Counted from the stretch's first letter, positions 1 through 12,510 are shown. The stretch is 64,000 nucleotides of DNA from Flaccisagitta enflata (GCA_965153355.1 OZ231127.1:32984001-33048000), one strand, 5' to 3'. The notes: generated from the sequence alone by a model not told the origin. Numbers and translations are program-made.

Positions 1-301
1 GGTTTTTTTTTACATTATGCCCAAAATTACGATATAAAATTATTACATAAAAATATTGATCTTTGGGAAAAAAAGAAAAAATACAAAAAAATAAAAAAAA
101 ATTCAAAAAATCATAGCTCCCAAACTATCAATCACCAGGCGTTCATATTTTGTAAACCTTCCGAGAGGCAAGATTTTCCCTTATAAGTTTCCGACACGTA
201 TTATCTTGACTCAGGGTAACATTGTGCATTGAAATGATACAAAACAACTCACAAAACAATTTTCTTTGGAGCTTAATCGGAGGTTTCTCTCCTGCTTTTC
301 T

Positions 302-310
302 TTCTTTTAG

Positions 311-366
<56 letters not shown>
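302..366. repeat. (CTTT)n microsatellite
   Basis: A near-perfect CTTT tetranucleotide run lies in a pyrimidine-rich stretch. It explains the Lys/Glu/Arg-rich open frame on the opposite strand, which is not a gene. Bases 1-130 and 510-560 around it resemble parts of the dispersed repeat at 7725-8095. Confidence 0.9.
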
Positions 367-367
<1 letters not shown>

Positions 368-844
368 GTTTTTATCTTTTCTTTTCCTTTTCTTATGAAT
401 ACTGATTTTTTTTCTCTTTCTTTCAAGATTTTCTGACAAATTTCTTCCCCTTCCGAGAAGCGGCGCTTCCCGCTTCTTCAAAATATGAACACCTGTCAAT
501 CACACAGAATTCAGCTTGGCGTCATCTGAAAATGAGAATTAGCTCTTTGTTAGCTATGAATTTTCAACGTAGTCCCTTTCTAAAACCACTCACAAGAAAA
601 AGGGAAAAACATTTTTCTTCATGGAACTCAAAAAGTTTTCGAATTGTTTCTTTCTGAGGCTAAATGTTATTTATAACTCAATTTGACATTCAAACAACCG
701 TTCCACTGTGTCATATGTAGGTACACCCTAAGCGAAATCCCAAAAGTGACCAATGACCCAATTTTTCGCCATAAGCCCATTGGAAGTATCCCATAGAAGC
801 CAAAAAAAGTTATAGAGCACATTCGGTTCAGATAAACACACGTA

Positions 845-3090
845 ATGCCGTAAAATGCCGTAAATTACCATAAAAATGGCATTTTTGCCAGTTTTTTTCG
901 GTCTACCGTTGCTTTTGTCATATAATGGTCAAACAATGACATTCTGGCACAAAGACACATTCATGCATATATGCAGGCCAACCCGTTATCATTCAGCATA
1001 TTTTCATGCCGTAAACTGCCGTCAAAATGGCATTTTTTACCGTTTTAGGGGTTTTCTTGCTGTTGTAGATGGACAACTACTCAATAATTGCCAGAAAATG
1101 CGTATTTAGACCCGGGACACACATATTACATAGTTTCAAAACATTGAGTTGGGTGTGAGTCTCATTTCATTGCCATAAATGTTTGTAAAATGCTATGAAA
1201 AGCCTCTACATTGGCATTTTTGACTGTTTTTTGACTACCAAACCGCTGCTTCTGTAAGAAAATGGTCAAACAATGACAATTTGGCACTGAGACACTATCA
1301 TGCACAAATTCAAGTCAACACATTATCATTCAGCATATCTTTATGCCGTAAACTGCCGTCAAAATGACATTTTTGATCATTTTTGGGGGTTTTCTTCCTG
1401 TTGTAGATGGACAACTACTCGAAAATTGCCAGAAAATGCGTATTGAGACCCGGGACACACATACTACATAGTTTCAAAACATTGAGTTGGGTGTGAGTCT
1501 CATTTCATTGCCGTAAATGTTCGTAAAATTCCGTAAACAGCTTTTATATTGGCATTTTTGACTGTTTTTTGACTACCAAACCGCTGCTTCTGTCAGAAAA
1601 TGGTCAAACAATGTTAATCTGGCACTGAGACACCATCATGCACAAATTCAAGTCAATCTGTCATCATTCAGCATATTTCTATGCCGTAAACTGCCGTCAA
1701 AATGGCATTTTTGACCATTTTTGAGCATTTTTGGGGGGTTTTCTACCTATTGTACATCGACAACTATTCGAAAATTGCCAGAAAATGTGTATTCCGACCC
1801 GAGACACACATACTAGGGAGTTTCAAAACATTGAGTTGGGTTTGAGTCATTTCATTGCCGTAAATGTTCATAAAATGCTGTAAAAACCTTTTATATTGGC
1901 ATTTTTTACTTCCAAACCGCTGCTTCTGTCAGAAAATGGTCAAATTATGATAATCTGGCACTGAGACACCATCATGCACGAATTCAAGTCAATCCGTCAT
2001 CATTCAGAATCATTTTTTGCCGTAAAATTTTGTCAATATGGCATATTAGATCATTTATTGGTTTTTGGGCAGCGGCCCCGAAGGGGACAAAGTCCTGTAG
2101 AACACAGGGGGACCTTTGCTTGTCCGTCTGTTTGTTCATTCGTCTGTTTGTCCCCCCCATCAGGCCCCTCAGGCCTCAAACCTGGCCTCTGAGACCTCAA
2201 AACTGGCCTCTCAGGCCTCAAATCCGGCCTCTCAAGCCTCAAATCCGGCCAGTCAGGCCTCAAATCCGGCCTCTTGGGCCTCAAATCCGGCCTCCCAGGC
2301 CTCAAATCCAGCCTCTCAGGACTCAAATCCAATCCATCCTCAAACCCTCAAAACCTGGCCTCTTAGGTCTCAAATTAGGCTTCTCAGGCTTCAAATTTAA
2401 ATTCTTAGGCCTCAAACCTGGCCTCTCAGGCCTCAGATCAGCAATCTAAGCCTCAATTTATTGCTCTCAGGCTTCATATAAGTCCTCTGACCTTTCAAGC
2501 CTTAATCCAGCTCTCTCAAGCTTCAAGTTAGCCTTCTCAAGCTTCCGATTGACCTTCTAAGGCCTTTCATCAGCTCTCTTAGACCTCAGTTTAGGCTCTT
2601 GAAGGCCTTCAGTCCGCCCTCTATAGCATCTCATTCACTTCTTCAGGCAGGACAAACGAAAGTCCGCCTGTGTTCTACAGGACTTTGCCCCCTTCGGGGC
2701 CGCTGCTCTGCTCCCCCTCACTCCAATTCACAATCACTCAAAGCAGGGCAACGGGTATCGCTGACGACATATTGCCTCGACCTGTTCTCAATGATATACA
2801 TAGGCATTTAACACATAACCTGCTAAAAAATGTGTATTTGGACACGAGACGCGCATACAACAGAGTTTCAAAACAATGAGTTGGGCTTAAGTCTTATTTC
2901 ATTGCCGTAAATGTTCGTAAAATGCCATAAAAAGCTTTAACATTGGCGTTTTTGACTATTTTTTGACTACCAAACCGCTGCTTCAATCAGGAAATGATCA
3001 AACAACGATAATCTGGCACTGAGACACTATCATGCACAAGTGCTAGTCAACCTGTCATCATTTAGATTCATTTTTTGCCATATAATTTCA
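845..3090. repeat. Satellite, unit about 337 bp, interrupted by an insertion
   Basis: Units carry landmarks in fixed order: GCCGTAAATGTTCGTAAAAT, then GAAAATGGTCAAACAATG, then GGCACTGAGACAC, then GCCGTAAACTGCCGTCAAAA. The middle landmark recurs near 921, 1259, 1597, 1930 and 2990. The first four are 333-338 bp apart. The last is displaced by the element inserted at 2062-2766. Units differ by scattered substitutions. No coding frame runs through the units. Confidence 0.85.
2062..2766 (+). mobile_element. Foldback element GF copy 1, with GGCCTCAAATC array
   Basis: Arms of about 45-50 bp in inverted orientation bound it. The left arm starts TTTTTGGGCAGCGGCCCC, and the right arm near 2662-2706 is its reverse complement. 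Each arm holds two mini-hairpins (CCCC-GAA-GGGG and CCTGT-AGAAC-ACAGG). A GTCCGTCTG-like tract and then an array of about 16-18 bp units (AGGCCTCAAATCCGGCCTCT) fill the centre. Beyond the right arm a conserved tail ends near GGGTATCGCTGAC. It sits inside the 337-bp satellite. There is no transposase, so it is non-autonomous. Confidence 0.75.
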
Positions 3091-3249
3091 TTAATGATTG
3101 GTTTGTATTCACACATCAGAAATGTGTAGCAGTAGGTACAGATTTAAAAAAAAACAAAAAAAAAAAACAAACAAAAAAAACAGTTGTTCAAATTGATAAA
3201 TAAATAGTACAACGTACAACGTAATATGGCATTTTCGACCATCTATCTG

Positions 3250-3250
<1 letters not shown>

Positions 3251-3309
<59 letters not shown>

Positions 3310-3356
3310 ACCTCTCTCTCTCTCGTCCTCTCTCTCTCTCATCCTCTCTCTTTCTC
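3251..3356. repeat. (TC)n microsatellite
   Basis: A perfect TC run to about 3301 is followed by interrupted TC and TCG-containing segments. Confidence 0.95.
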
Positions 3357-3506
3357 TCTCAACTTCACCAATATTTTCTGTGCCTTCATGATAATTTTCC
3401 GTAGTGGACTAGTATCTCTAAAAGAGGCTTTGTCTGTCTTTTTGTCCGTCCATCTGCGGTCTGTCATGATCAAGTCCAAATGTTTGAAATTGTGGATCAA
3501 AGATAC

Positions 3507-3747
<241 letters not shown>

Positions 3748-3859
3748 GTATGTGTGTACATGTGTGTGTGCATGTTCATACACATGTATGCACATACATA
3801 CACAACAATGTTGTGACCCTATTTACTTGTTGATAGGGAAATGCAGTATTTTCAAAAAT

Positions 3860-5070
3860 GGCATCAGTGCCCACTTTATTGTTAAGGATCAGCTTGAAGA
3901 AGATGCCGATTTGGCCTTATAAGCCATTTTTGGCCTGTTATGGCCCCGGTATGAGTGTTTATTGGTCCAAATGAGTATATTTTTCCTAGTTCTCAGTAGT
4001 TTGATTGAGATTGGCAAAAAAATTCTAAATAACAACCATCAATATGAAGAAAATGCCGATTTTTGTCATTTTAGGCCATTTTTGGCCTGTTATGGCCCCG
4101 GTATAATTGTTGAAGGGTCTAAATGAGTATATTTTTCTTAATTCTGTCTAGAATAAGTAAGACTAGTAAAAAAAGTCCTATTAACAACAATCAGTTTGAA
4201 GAAACAGCTGATTTTGGTCATTTTAGGCCGTTTTTTGCCTGTTTTGGCCTCTTTTGGCCCCGGTATGAGAGTTTAATGGTCCAAATGAGTATATTCTTCC
4301 TGATTCTGAATGGTTTGAGTGAGATTGGCAAAAAAATTCCAAATAACAATGATCAATTTGAAGAAAAGGCCGATTTTCGCCATTTTAGGCTATTTTTGGC
4401 CTGTTTTTGGCCTGTTATGGCCCTGGTATAATTGTTGTAGGGTCCAAATGAGTATATTTTTCTTAGTTCAGTGTAGAATGAGTAGGACTGGCAAAAAAAA
4501 GTCCAAATAACAACGATCAATTTGAAGAAAATTCTTATTTTGGCCATTTTAGGCCATTTTTGGCCTGTTATTGGCCTGCTATGGCCCCTGTAAAAGTTTT
4601 TAAAGGTCCTAATGAGTATATTTTTCCTAGTTCTAAATGGAATGAGTGAGATTGGCAAAAAAATTCTGAATAACAACGATCAGTTTGGAGAAAACACTGA
4701 TTTTGGCCATCTTAGGCAGTTTTTGGCCTGTTTTTGGCCTGTAATGGCCCCGGTGTAAGTTTTAAAGGTCCTAATGAGTATATTTTTCCTAGTTCTAAGT
4801 GGAATGAGTGAGATTGGCAAAAAAATTCTGAATAACAACCATCAGTTTGAAGAAAATGCTTATTTTGGCCATTTTAGGCCGTTATTGGCCTTTTTTTGGC
4901 CTGTAATGGCTCTGGTGTAAGTTTTTAAAGGTCCTAATGAGTATATTATTCCTAGTTCTATGTGGAATCAGTGAGATTGGCAAAAAAAGTCTGAATAACA
5001 ATGAAAAAAATGAAGAAAATGCTGATTTTGGCCATATTAGGCCATTTTTTGCCAAAAATGGCTCAAAATG
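3860..5070. repeat. Satellite, unit about 162 bp, at least seven copies
   Basis: The landmark ATGAGTATATTTTTC recurs near 3971, 4123, 4285, 4448, 4612, 4773 and 4936, at spacings of 152-164 bp. Each unit also holds GGCCATTTTAGGCC, TTGGCCTGTTATGGCCCCGG and AGATTGGCAAAAAAATTC. The open frames across it are repeat translations. Confidence 0.9.
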
Positions 5071-6549
5071 GACAAAAATTGACTCCAAATCTCAGAAAAT
5101 CTGAAAATTAATTGTTTTTGATGTAAATGAGTCTCTTTGATGGGGTCTGAACCCTGAAATTTCAGATTTTCAAATTTTGACCAATTTTGCCATTTTTTCA
5201 TCAAAAGTTAGGCCACTTTTAGGCACTTTGAACACATCCCACTCACATTTAAACAAAAGCAAATGATTTCACAGGTCAAAATCAGCCTGTATGCAACTTT
5301 TCAGCTTAATTTGAGAATTTTTGACCAGTTTATACCCATTTTTCAAAATTCTTGTTGGTAGGGTAGTTTGGCCGGTCTGCAAATTGACTGCAAGATTTGG
5401 ATCCGTGACATCAAACATAATGTAAAGACATAGTCTTGTGCCAAAAATTGACATCCTCAGTCAATTTTGTAAAGAGATAAGATGATTTGTTTTTTACCAA
5501 AAATGACATTTTTTGTATGTTGCTAAAAATGGTCAAAAATGGCTGAAGGACCGCCAGGAACCAGACAAATCAACACTGGTCCCTGATTGTACACTAATAG
5601 GGGTATCAAATTCTGCAAAAAAAATTCTGGGACTTTCTGGGGCTATATGAGTTTCAGAACTACTTATTTTACATTTTGAGACAAAAAAAACACTAAAATT
5701 TGAGTTTTTTCAATTTTTGCCCCAAAATTCAAAACCTATATCCAAATTTTTTTCCTCACATCGATAAAGGTGCTCAAGAGCTAACCAGCAAAAAAATCCG
5801 CATGTCAAAAACACAATTTTCAGAGCCACAGTGACTATTTTTTCAACCGTATATCTCGACAAAAAACAGTCCATTTTTCCCTCAAGAAATTCATCGATTT
5901 TTGACTTTGAGAGGGTCGTGACGTCACTTTAGCGCCAAAAAAAGTCCAAAAATGTTGGTTTGGTCTTAGTTTACATTTTTCCTCGCCCTCTAAATCAACT
6001 TTGATGCATATTTCTCAAAATCAATTTTTGACCCCCCAAAGTTGGCCCTGTGTTCACTTTTTGTAGAGATACGGCACAGTGCGTTCGGATGCTCTTATTG
6101 TGTTTTGATTGTCAGCATATGCTAATATAATCTTTTTTCTGGTAACCCAAGTACCTAACTCTGATCTTCAATTGAAATGAGATGAGAACCATGATGTTTC
6201 TCTTATATATATATATCAATAACAAAATGCAATGCCTCATTCTCTCATTCAGGCTACTAACTCGTCATGTACTAACTTCGACTTATTCCCGATTAACAGT
6301 AGCAAAATGATTTCATGGTGAGAAGTTCATGATTTAGGTGGCTTTGATCTTGAGAATCATCTCAGAAAGCTAATTTTTCAAAACAATCCTTCAAACTCAC
6401 TTAAAATTCCCCCTATTAAACAAACATTCGCGAATCTTAAATCCAAATATTTATTGGAAATGGGTTCCTTAAACAGAGGAAACGCCTAAAAAAATGGGAC
6501 TTGACTAAACTTTGTGCAGATATCCCAAATAGTCGCAAAAGCGTTAAAT
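5070..6549. other. No gene or repeat recognised
   Basis: AT-rich sequence with many A and T homopolymer runs. Neither strand has a supported coding frame or spliced exon. Words such as AAAAATGG continue from the satellite up to about 5550. The rest looks unique within the window. Confidence 0.5.
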
Positions 6550-7078
6550 GGTCAGCGGTACCCGTGTCCTACTTAAGTAGGTTTTGGTTGAAGTTGAGTG
6601 GGGAGCAGGACAGCAGGGCAGCGGCCCCGTAGGGGTCGATGACCTATGCTTTCACACATATGCAGAATTTTCTCCTCCTCCTCCTCCTCCGCACCCCCTC
6701 CCTCAGCCTCGAGGCCCACATATCAGCCTCGAGGCCCATATCCCAGCCTCAAGGCGCAAATCCCTGTCTTGAGGCCCTAATCCCAGTCTTGAGGCCCAAA
6801 TCCCAGTCTTGAGGCCCAAATCCCTTGATGCTGAAATTTGGGCTTTAGGATTGGGCTTTGGGATTGAGATTTAGGCTTTGAGGTTGGGATTTGGGCTAAA
6901 AGATTGGGATTTGAGCCTAGAGACTGGGATTTGGGCCTGGAGGCTGGGATATGGGCCTGGAGGCTGAGATATGGGCCTGGAGGCTGGGGGGGGGTACAAC
7001 GGAGAAGGAGAAGAAGGAGAAAATTCCCCATATGTGTGAAAGCATAGGTCATTGACCCCTTCAGGGCCGCTGCCCAAA
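6550..7078 (-). mobile_element. Foldback element GF copy 2, reversed
   Basis: It begins with the conserved tail (GGTCAGCGGTACCCG) and ends with the T5 side of the family (CCGCTGCCCAAAAA). Arms at about 6617-6668 and 7022-7075 are inverted copies. Both carry a copy-specific stretch (CATATGTGTGAAAGCATAGG on the right arm) that other GF copies lack. The centre is an array of CTTGAGGCCCAAATCCCAGT on one side and its inverse on the other, so most of the element is palindromic. Confidence 0.72.
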
Positions 7079-7533
7079 AAGGAGGTGCTACTAATGTGGT
7101 ATTCCACTGTACTATCTTTTCGACAACGTCGCTTTCGCCTTTGCTGATTGCATGTTTATTCTTAACAAGGCCAATATGTGCGCCTCGCTGATTAAGAATG
7201 TATGAATGAACGTTTTTACTAGCATGACAAGAGTTTATGCAAAGTCATAGGAAAGTTCTCTATCAAAGGGATATGACTCAAAATCATGAACACAGATAAA
7301 CCACAACAAAAATTTGGTCCTGGGACCTCAGAAACTTGCCGCCGCCACCTTCCTCATGTACCACATAGAAAATGTACAGGAAGGATTTTTGTCTATTTTA
7401 TACCAATAAAGGTGGCTCTTGCCAACCGGAAAAAGTTGTAAATAGGATTCTCTTTTTCAGTGCATGTTCTTCTGTGTGCATCTCATAATGTCTGGTTGAC
7501 TGCCTGCCTGTTTTTAGATGCGTCCGTCAGGAA
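7079..7533. other. No gene seen; hairpin-element relic
   Basis: No coding frame is supported. At 7515-7537 a sequence TAGATGCGTCCGTCAGGAAG matches, in reverse complement, the hairpin ends at 49499-49535, so it is probably a relic of that subfamily. Confidence 0.4.
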
Positions 7534-7563
7534 GGTGTGTGTGTGTGTGTTTGTGTGTGTATG

Positions 7564-7606
<43 letters not shown>

Positions 7607-7672
7607 TTGTGAATGTGTGTGTGGGGGTGTGTGTGTCTCTCTCTCTCTAGCTTTTTTTTTCTCTTTCCCTTT

Positions 7673-7711
<39 letters not shown>

Positions 7712-7724
7712 TTCTCTCTCTCAA
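7534..7724. repeat. (GT)n followed by (TC)n
   Basis: GT runs at 7534-7602 and TC runs at 7635-7724. The TC run directly abuts the dispersed repeat that starts at about 7725. Confidence 0.93.
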
Positions 7725-8095
7725 GCAGAGTATAATGAAAAAGCTAGTGTTATAAAAGTTAGGGCCAATTTGTATAACATATTGACTCTTCACTCTTGTT
7801 ACACGGGGCTGAAAAATAGGATCAATGAAAAATATAAATTTTTGCAAAAATGCGAAAAAATATTGGAAGATTCAAAAATTCATAGCGCCAAAACTAATTA
7901 TCGTAGAGACTTCTGGTTGGCGCCATTTGAAAGAGAAAAAAAAGCTTTTTCTTAGCTATGAATATCAAAAAATGTATCATCCCAGCCCCAAAATTACCCA
8001 ACTTGCTAAAATTGCCTCAAACCAAAAATAAAAAACTTTATTTCTCCCCTACATTTCAAAAAGTCGAATTACGTAATTGGACTTTTTTCTAATTA
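7725..8095 (+). repeat. Dispersed repeat R1, copy 1
   Basis: This segment recurs in reverse orientation at about 22567-22870, and part of it recurs at about 30650-30800. Shared words include GCTGAAAAATAGGATCAATG, AGAGACTTCTGGTTGGCGCC and the palindromic GTCGAATTACGTAATT. Every copy lies beside a TC/GA microsatellite. No long coding frame is conserved between copies, so it is treated as a non-coding interspersed repeat. Confidence 0.7.
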
Positions 8096-8214
8096 TGGGA
8101 AAGGGGTCAGGTAGCGGCGCCAATTTATAGGAGTTGCAGGGCTGATTTTTTTTTCATAAACCATCTGTAAGCATAATTTTGGGCCATATCCCTCTGACAG
8201 AGAACGTTTCTATG

Positions 8215-8735
8215 ACATTAATTGTTTTTAGGCTAGTTTTTAATGAATGAATGTTTTGAATGAATTTATGCATGAATAAATGAACGACCGAATGAAAAGA
8301 AAAATAGGAATGCGTGTGAAATTTCACCACGTGGATCAAAAAAGAAAAAAAAAGAAGCACTTATCATTTTGTTAATAAAATGGATATAAAAATCAATTTT
8401 GACTACTTTAAAGAAAGAGATTTTAAAAGATTTTCAAATTTTCTTTCATTCTAGACCAATCCCAGATCTCCATCTCAAACGGTTTAGAAGCTAGAGCCCT
8501 GCAAAGAGAAGCACTAATTTGTTGACATGCATTTTTACATATGGATTGCAAAACTGAAAAAGGCAATGTTTTCACTTAAACTAATGCCATTTCTAAACTA
8601 AAAAAGATAGCGATGCGAGATTGGCGCCATATGAAAGTACTTTCGAAGGGCTTTAAAATGGCCTAAGATTTTAATTAGTTTTTTTAAAGATTTCTAGGCA
8701 TAATTAGTTATTCAAAAGTGCGTCTTTTTTTTTTA
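8215..8735 (+). repeat. Dispersed repeat R2, copy 1
   Basis: It matches about 29750-30290 in reverse complement. Shared landmarks are a TGAATGAATG-rich part, TCTAGACCAATCCCAGATCT, GGTTTAGAAGCTAGAGCCCT and AAAAGTGCGTCTTTTTTT. No coding frame is supported. Confidence 0.6.
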
Positions 8736-8797
8736 GTCGTATGGTAGGAATGAAGACTGACACCAAAATCGGCAGCTTTGCGCGGCTTTGTGACGAA

Positions 8798-9303
8798 CCG
8801 ACGAACAGATCAACGGACAGACTTGACCTCTTGTAAATTTGTGAGGATGCATATGAACAAGGCTTATCAACAAGGCCGGATACACGGGCCAAGACGGTGC
8901 GCCTGGCGTTTTTAATTCTTAGATCTATCCAGAGCTCTATCCCAAGCTCTATCCACCTCACCGTAGATGAATATGATAATGAATGAAATGACGAGAAACA
9001 TGATTTTCTACACCTATCCCAAGCTATATCAGACCTATCCCAAGCTCTATCCGACAAACAGATCAACGGACAGACTTGACCTCTTGTAAATTTGTGAGGA
9101 TGCATATGAACAAGGCTTATCAACAAGGCCGGATACACGGGCCAAGACGGTGCGCCTGGCGTTTTTAATTCTTAGATCTATCCTGAGCTCTATCCCAAGC
9201 TCTATCCACCTCACCGTAGATGAATATGATAATGAATGAAATGACGAGAAACATGATTTTCTACACCTATCCCAAGCTATATCAGACCTATCCCAAGCTC
9301 TAT
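8798..9303 (+). repeat. Recent 253-bp tandem duplication
   Basis: Bases 8798-9050 and 9051-9303 are nearly identical and head to tail. I noticed only isolated substitutions, such as ATCCAGAGC against ATCCTGAGC. The duplicated block contains the AACAAGGCCGGATACACGGG end of a hairpin element, so that end is present twice. Confidence 0.9.
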
Positions 9304-9529
9304 CCGACTTAACCGTAGAAAAATATAATGATGAATGAAATGAATGGATGAATAAATGAATGAATGAAAGAATGAATGGAAGAATGACGAGTAACATGAT
9401 CTATGAAAAAGATGAGTTTTGAAGTGTTTTTCTGCGATTTTTCACTCGAGCGTGACCGACCAATCGACCGACCGACCAATCGACCAACAGACAGAGCCTC
9501 TTATGGAGGTGCTATGGCGCACCTAAAAA
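8869..9529 (+). mobile_element. Hairpin element HP, subfamily 3, full length
   Basis: One end is AACAAGGCCGGATACACGGG, followed by the subterminal motif GGTGCGCC. The other end is the hairpin AGGTGC-TATGGC-GCACCT (9507-9524) followed by A6. GGTGCGCC is the inverted copy of GGCGCACC in the hairpin. The centre has CTATCCCAAGCTCTATCC repeats, a TGAATGAATG tract and a CGACCGACC tract. The same layout in reverse is at 34314-34911. A tandem duplication lies inside it. It has no protein gene. Confidence 0.75.
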
Positions 9530-9609
9530 ACTTTGCAGTTTTCAACTTAACCGTGACGGACCAACAGACGGGCTCACCAACGGACATAACAAGGGATTTT
9601 TTTTTTTAA

Positions 9610-9664
9610 TTACCGAGGGACGGGCAAAGCCTCTTACAGAGTTGCGTGTCCGCGACTAAAAATC
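9610..9664 (+). mobile_element. Hairpin end of an HP element, fragment
   Basis: GGGCAAAGCCTCTTACAG is followed by AGTTGC-GTGTCC-GCGACT (9640-9657) and A5. The stem has one G-T type pair, consistent with decay between subfamilies 1 and 2. The opposite end is not seen. Confidence 0.55.
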
Positions 9665-9709
9665 GCAGCGAATCCTGGTCTTTTTGAGTCGTGTGCAACG
9701 TCATCCTTT

Positions 9710-10786
9710 GTGATTTTTTTGGTTCTGGCCTTCTTCATCTTTGAAAGATTTGACTACTGCAGTGGTCATGGTAATGACGATATAAGAGGTTACTTTATTA
9801 CATGGCCGGAGATGTTGGACATTGTATGTAAAATGAAAACGGGAAAATCTGCAGCGAGTTTTATACGGTATGAACACATACTCTACGGTTCCCCTAAACT
9901 CTTGTATCACTTACATATCTTATTCAATGCCTTAATACAACACGGATATGTTCCCCAGGAATTCTTAAATGGTGTTATTTCCCCAATTGTTAAAGACCCA
10001 GAAGGTGACGTTTCCTCAACAGACAATTATCGTGGAATCACTCTAAGCGTTGTATTTGCCTCTCTTTTTGAACACATTATACTGAATAAGATTGCTCACT
10101 TATTGACGAGTGATCACCTACAATATGGATATAAGGCGAGACACTCAACAGCACATGCATTGTATGTTTTAAGATCTTGCATCGACTATTTCACGGAACA
10201 TGGATCTAATGTTTTTGTTGCATTCTTAGATTGTTCTAAAGGGTTTGACAAAGTAGATCACAGTGGTATTTTTATGAAACTTTTACAAAGAGGAGTACCT
10301 CTATGCTTGCTTAATGTGATAATCTATTGGTATCGAAATTTATCGAGTGTGGTGAAATGGAATAATGTCTTAAGTAGAAGCTTTGCCGTTACATCTGGTG
10401 TGCGTCAAGGTGGCGTTTTAAGTCCACGATTGTTTCTTCTTTATGTAGATGATTTAATTGGTGCTTTAAGAAAATCAGGTGTTGGTTGTCACATAGTTGA
10501 TATTTTTATAGCAGCTATTATGTATGCAGATGACTTAGCATTACTGGCCCCCACACGATCATCCCTTCAGAAACTTTTGAATATTTGTTATGCATACGGA
10601 CTTCAATGGTGTATTTCATACAATCCTGCTAAAACAAATGTTATGGTTTTTGGTAAAAGCGTTGAACATTCTCCATTGCTTCTTAATGAAACGCCGATAG
10701 TAAAAGTTGATGAGTGCAAATATCTTGGCGTAAATGTTGTGGCCGGAAAAGACTTTTCATTAGCGAGAGACTGCTTTGACCGATAA
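9710..10786 (+). pseudogene. Non-LTR retrotransposon reverse transcriptase, truncated
   Basis: An open frame encodes most of a LINE-type reverse transcriptase. Visible motifs in order are NYRGITLS (motif 1 region), YGYKARHSTAHAL, FLDCSKGFDKVDH with the first catalytic Asp at 10229-10231, SGVRQGGVLSP, and the catalytic box MYADDLALL with YADD at 10523-10534. The C-terminal part NPAKTNVMVFG and KYLGVNV is also typical. The endonuclease domain and 5' end are missing, and the frame stops after the thumb region. A DP element sits downstream, and a matching C-terminal piece lies at 12511-12893. The clade is not determined. It is most likely a dead copy. Confidence 0.85.
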
Positions 10787-10994
10787 TTCTGGCTGATGCT
10801 CATACTTTATGTTTTGAACAATGTATAACCATGTCAATTTTCGAGTTCACCGATAAAAACTTCTACATATGGCTCAAATCTCGAATACAGACCAACTTTC
10901 TGTCCTCAATTCACTGAAATTTGTGAGTCATTTTCCAGGATCAGGGTGACTTCATGAACGAGTTAAGCAGCAGCGGCAGCAGCAGCGCAGTATA
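10787..10994. other. Probable LINE remnant between RT stop and DP element
   Basis: There is no open frame. A short AGC-rich tract (10967-10987) precedes the DP element. It may be decayed LINE sequence, but I cannot align it. Confidence 0.3.
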
Positions 10995-12010
10995 TTTTTG
11001 TCCGCGACGGAATATCATTCCGACGCGGACTATAATTCAAGGCGGGTGGGTGTCGTTGTCGTTGTCGTTGTCATCGTTGTCGTCGTCGTCCCGGATTTTA
11101 AAAAATGGATAACTTTTTTATGCTTTGACCAATTTGGTTCATATTTGGTGGGAAGTTGTACTAGGGTAAGGCGCTTTACATCCTATCCGATTTTTGTGAT
11201 CCGACCAACCCAACCGGCCCAACCAGCCTACCGGCCTAAAAGTGAAAAACGTGCATAACTTTGGCATTTTTCAACCAATTTAGCTGAAATTTGGTATGGA
11301 GTCTCTAAATGGAAGGCCTCAACATATGTATATGATTTATATGCATTTGAGCATGCTAACCGGCCAAACCGACCTACCACCCAACCAGCCAACCCGCCTA
11401 AAAGTGAAAAACTTGCATAACTTTGTCATTTTTCAACTGATTTGGTTGAAACTTGGTATGGAGTCTCTAAATGGAAGAACTCAACATATGCACACTATTT
11501 ATCCTGTCAAACCAGCCTACCACCCAACCAGCCTAAAAGTGAAAAATGCGTATAACTTTGGCATTTTTCAACCAATTTGGTTAAAATTTAGTATGGAGTC
11601 TCTAAATGGAAGGACTCAACACATGAATGTGATTTATTTATGTTTGAGCATGATAACCGGCCAAACCGTCCTACCACCCAACCAGCTTACCGGCCTAAAA
11701 GTGAAAAACTTGCATAAATTGGACATTTTTCAACCAATTTGGTTGAAACTTGGCATGGGGTCTCTAAATGGAAGAACTCAACATATGCACACTATTAAAC
11801 CAAACCAGCCTACCACCCAACCACCCTACTAGCCTAAGAGTGAAAAATGTGCATAACTTTGCTATTTTTCAACGGATTTGCATGAAACTTTGTATGGAGG
11901 CTTTAAATGTAAAGACTTATAGTTTTAGGGAACTTACAGGGTTAGCGATCTTTTGGTCATAGCGATCTTATGGAATTGGTGATCTTTAACCCCCCTCCGT
12001 CGCGGACCCA
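10995..12010 (+). mobile_element. Hairpin element DP, copy 1, with 145-bp class array
   Basis: It starts with T5 and a 31-bp near-palindrome at 11000-11030 that opens GTCCGCGACGG and closes CCGACGCGGAC. It ends with CCGTCGCGGACCCA, an inverted copy of the hairpin's outer arm. A GTCGTTGTC tract follows the hairpin. The centre is a tandem array whose units carry AGTGAAAAACTTGCATAAC, TTTCAACCAATTTGGTTGAA and GAGTCTCTAAATGGAAG. A second copy in reverse is at 52756-53090. It interrupts a LINE and encodes nothing recognisable. Confidence 0.72.
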
Positions 12011-12510
12011 GATACTGTTCAGATTTTTTCGCTTAGGCTCATGAACGCACGATGAACGCAGCACGTAGCTTCGCCCAGGAAACTTTAGGTAGCCCACTCA
12101 TTTTGGGGCGATAATTGTTAGTAATAGTTAATGAAAACAGCCAGACAGATGTAATTCAGTGTAAATGATAAAAAAATTACATAAGTAAGCAGCGTCCAAC
12201 CTCAAATCCCGTACATTATTGCCTCTTTCAACCTAAGGAACTCATACACAAGTTTGATTAGACGGCATTCCATTGGCCGGCGATGCCGCTGTTAGCGCTC
12301 AGAACAGAATAGAGAAAGTAGATCCAACAAGTTTTTTGAGAATTTTAACAGAAATAGGCGGTTCCTTGAAAGAGATTTTAATAAGGTACAGAAAAAGTAT
12401 TATTATTTGGTGTTATTTTTGCTATTGTCTACAGGAAATAGCTAATGATTTATTAGAACAGGCGGATCACTTTTATACGTGGGGAAGTTGTCCACCTCAG
12501 ATTTCCGACG
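12011..12510. other. No supported gene
   Basis: An open frame from 12273 has no recognisable motif and overlaps the start of the LINE remnant. It is probably decayed LINE or unique sequence. Confidence 0.4.
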
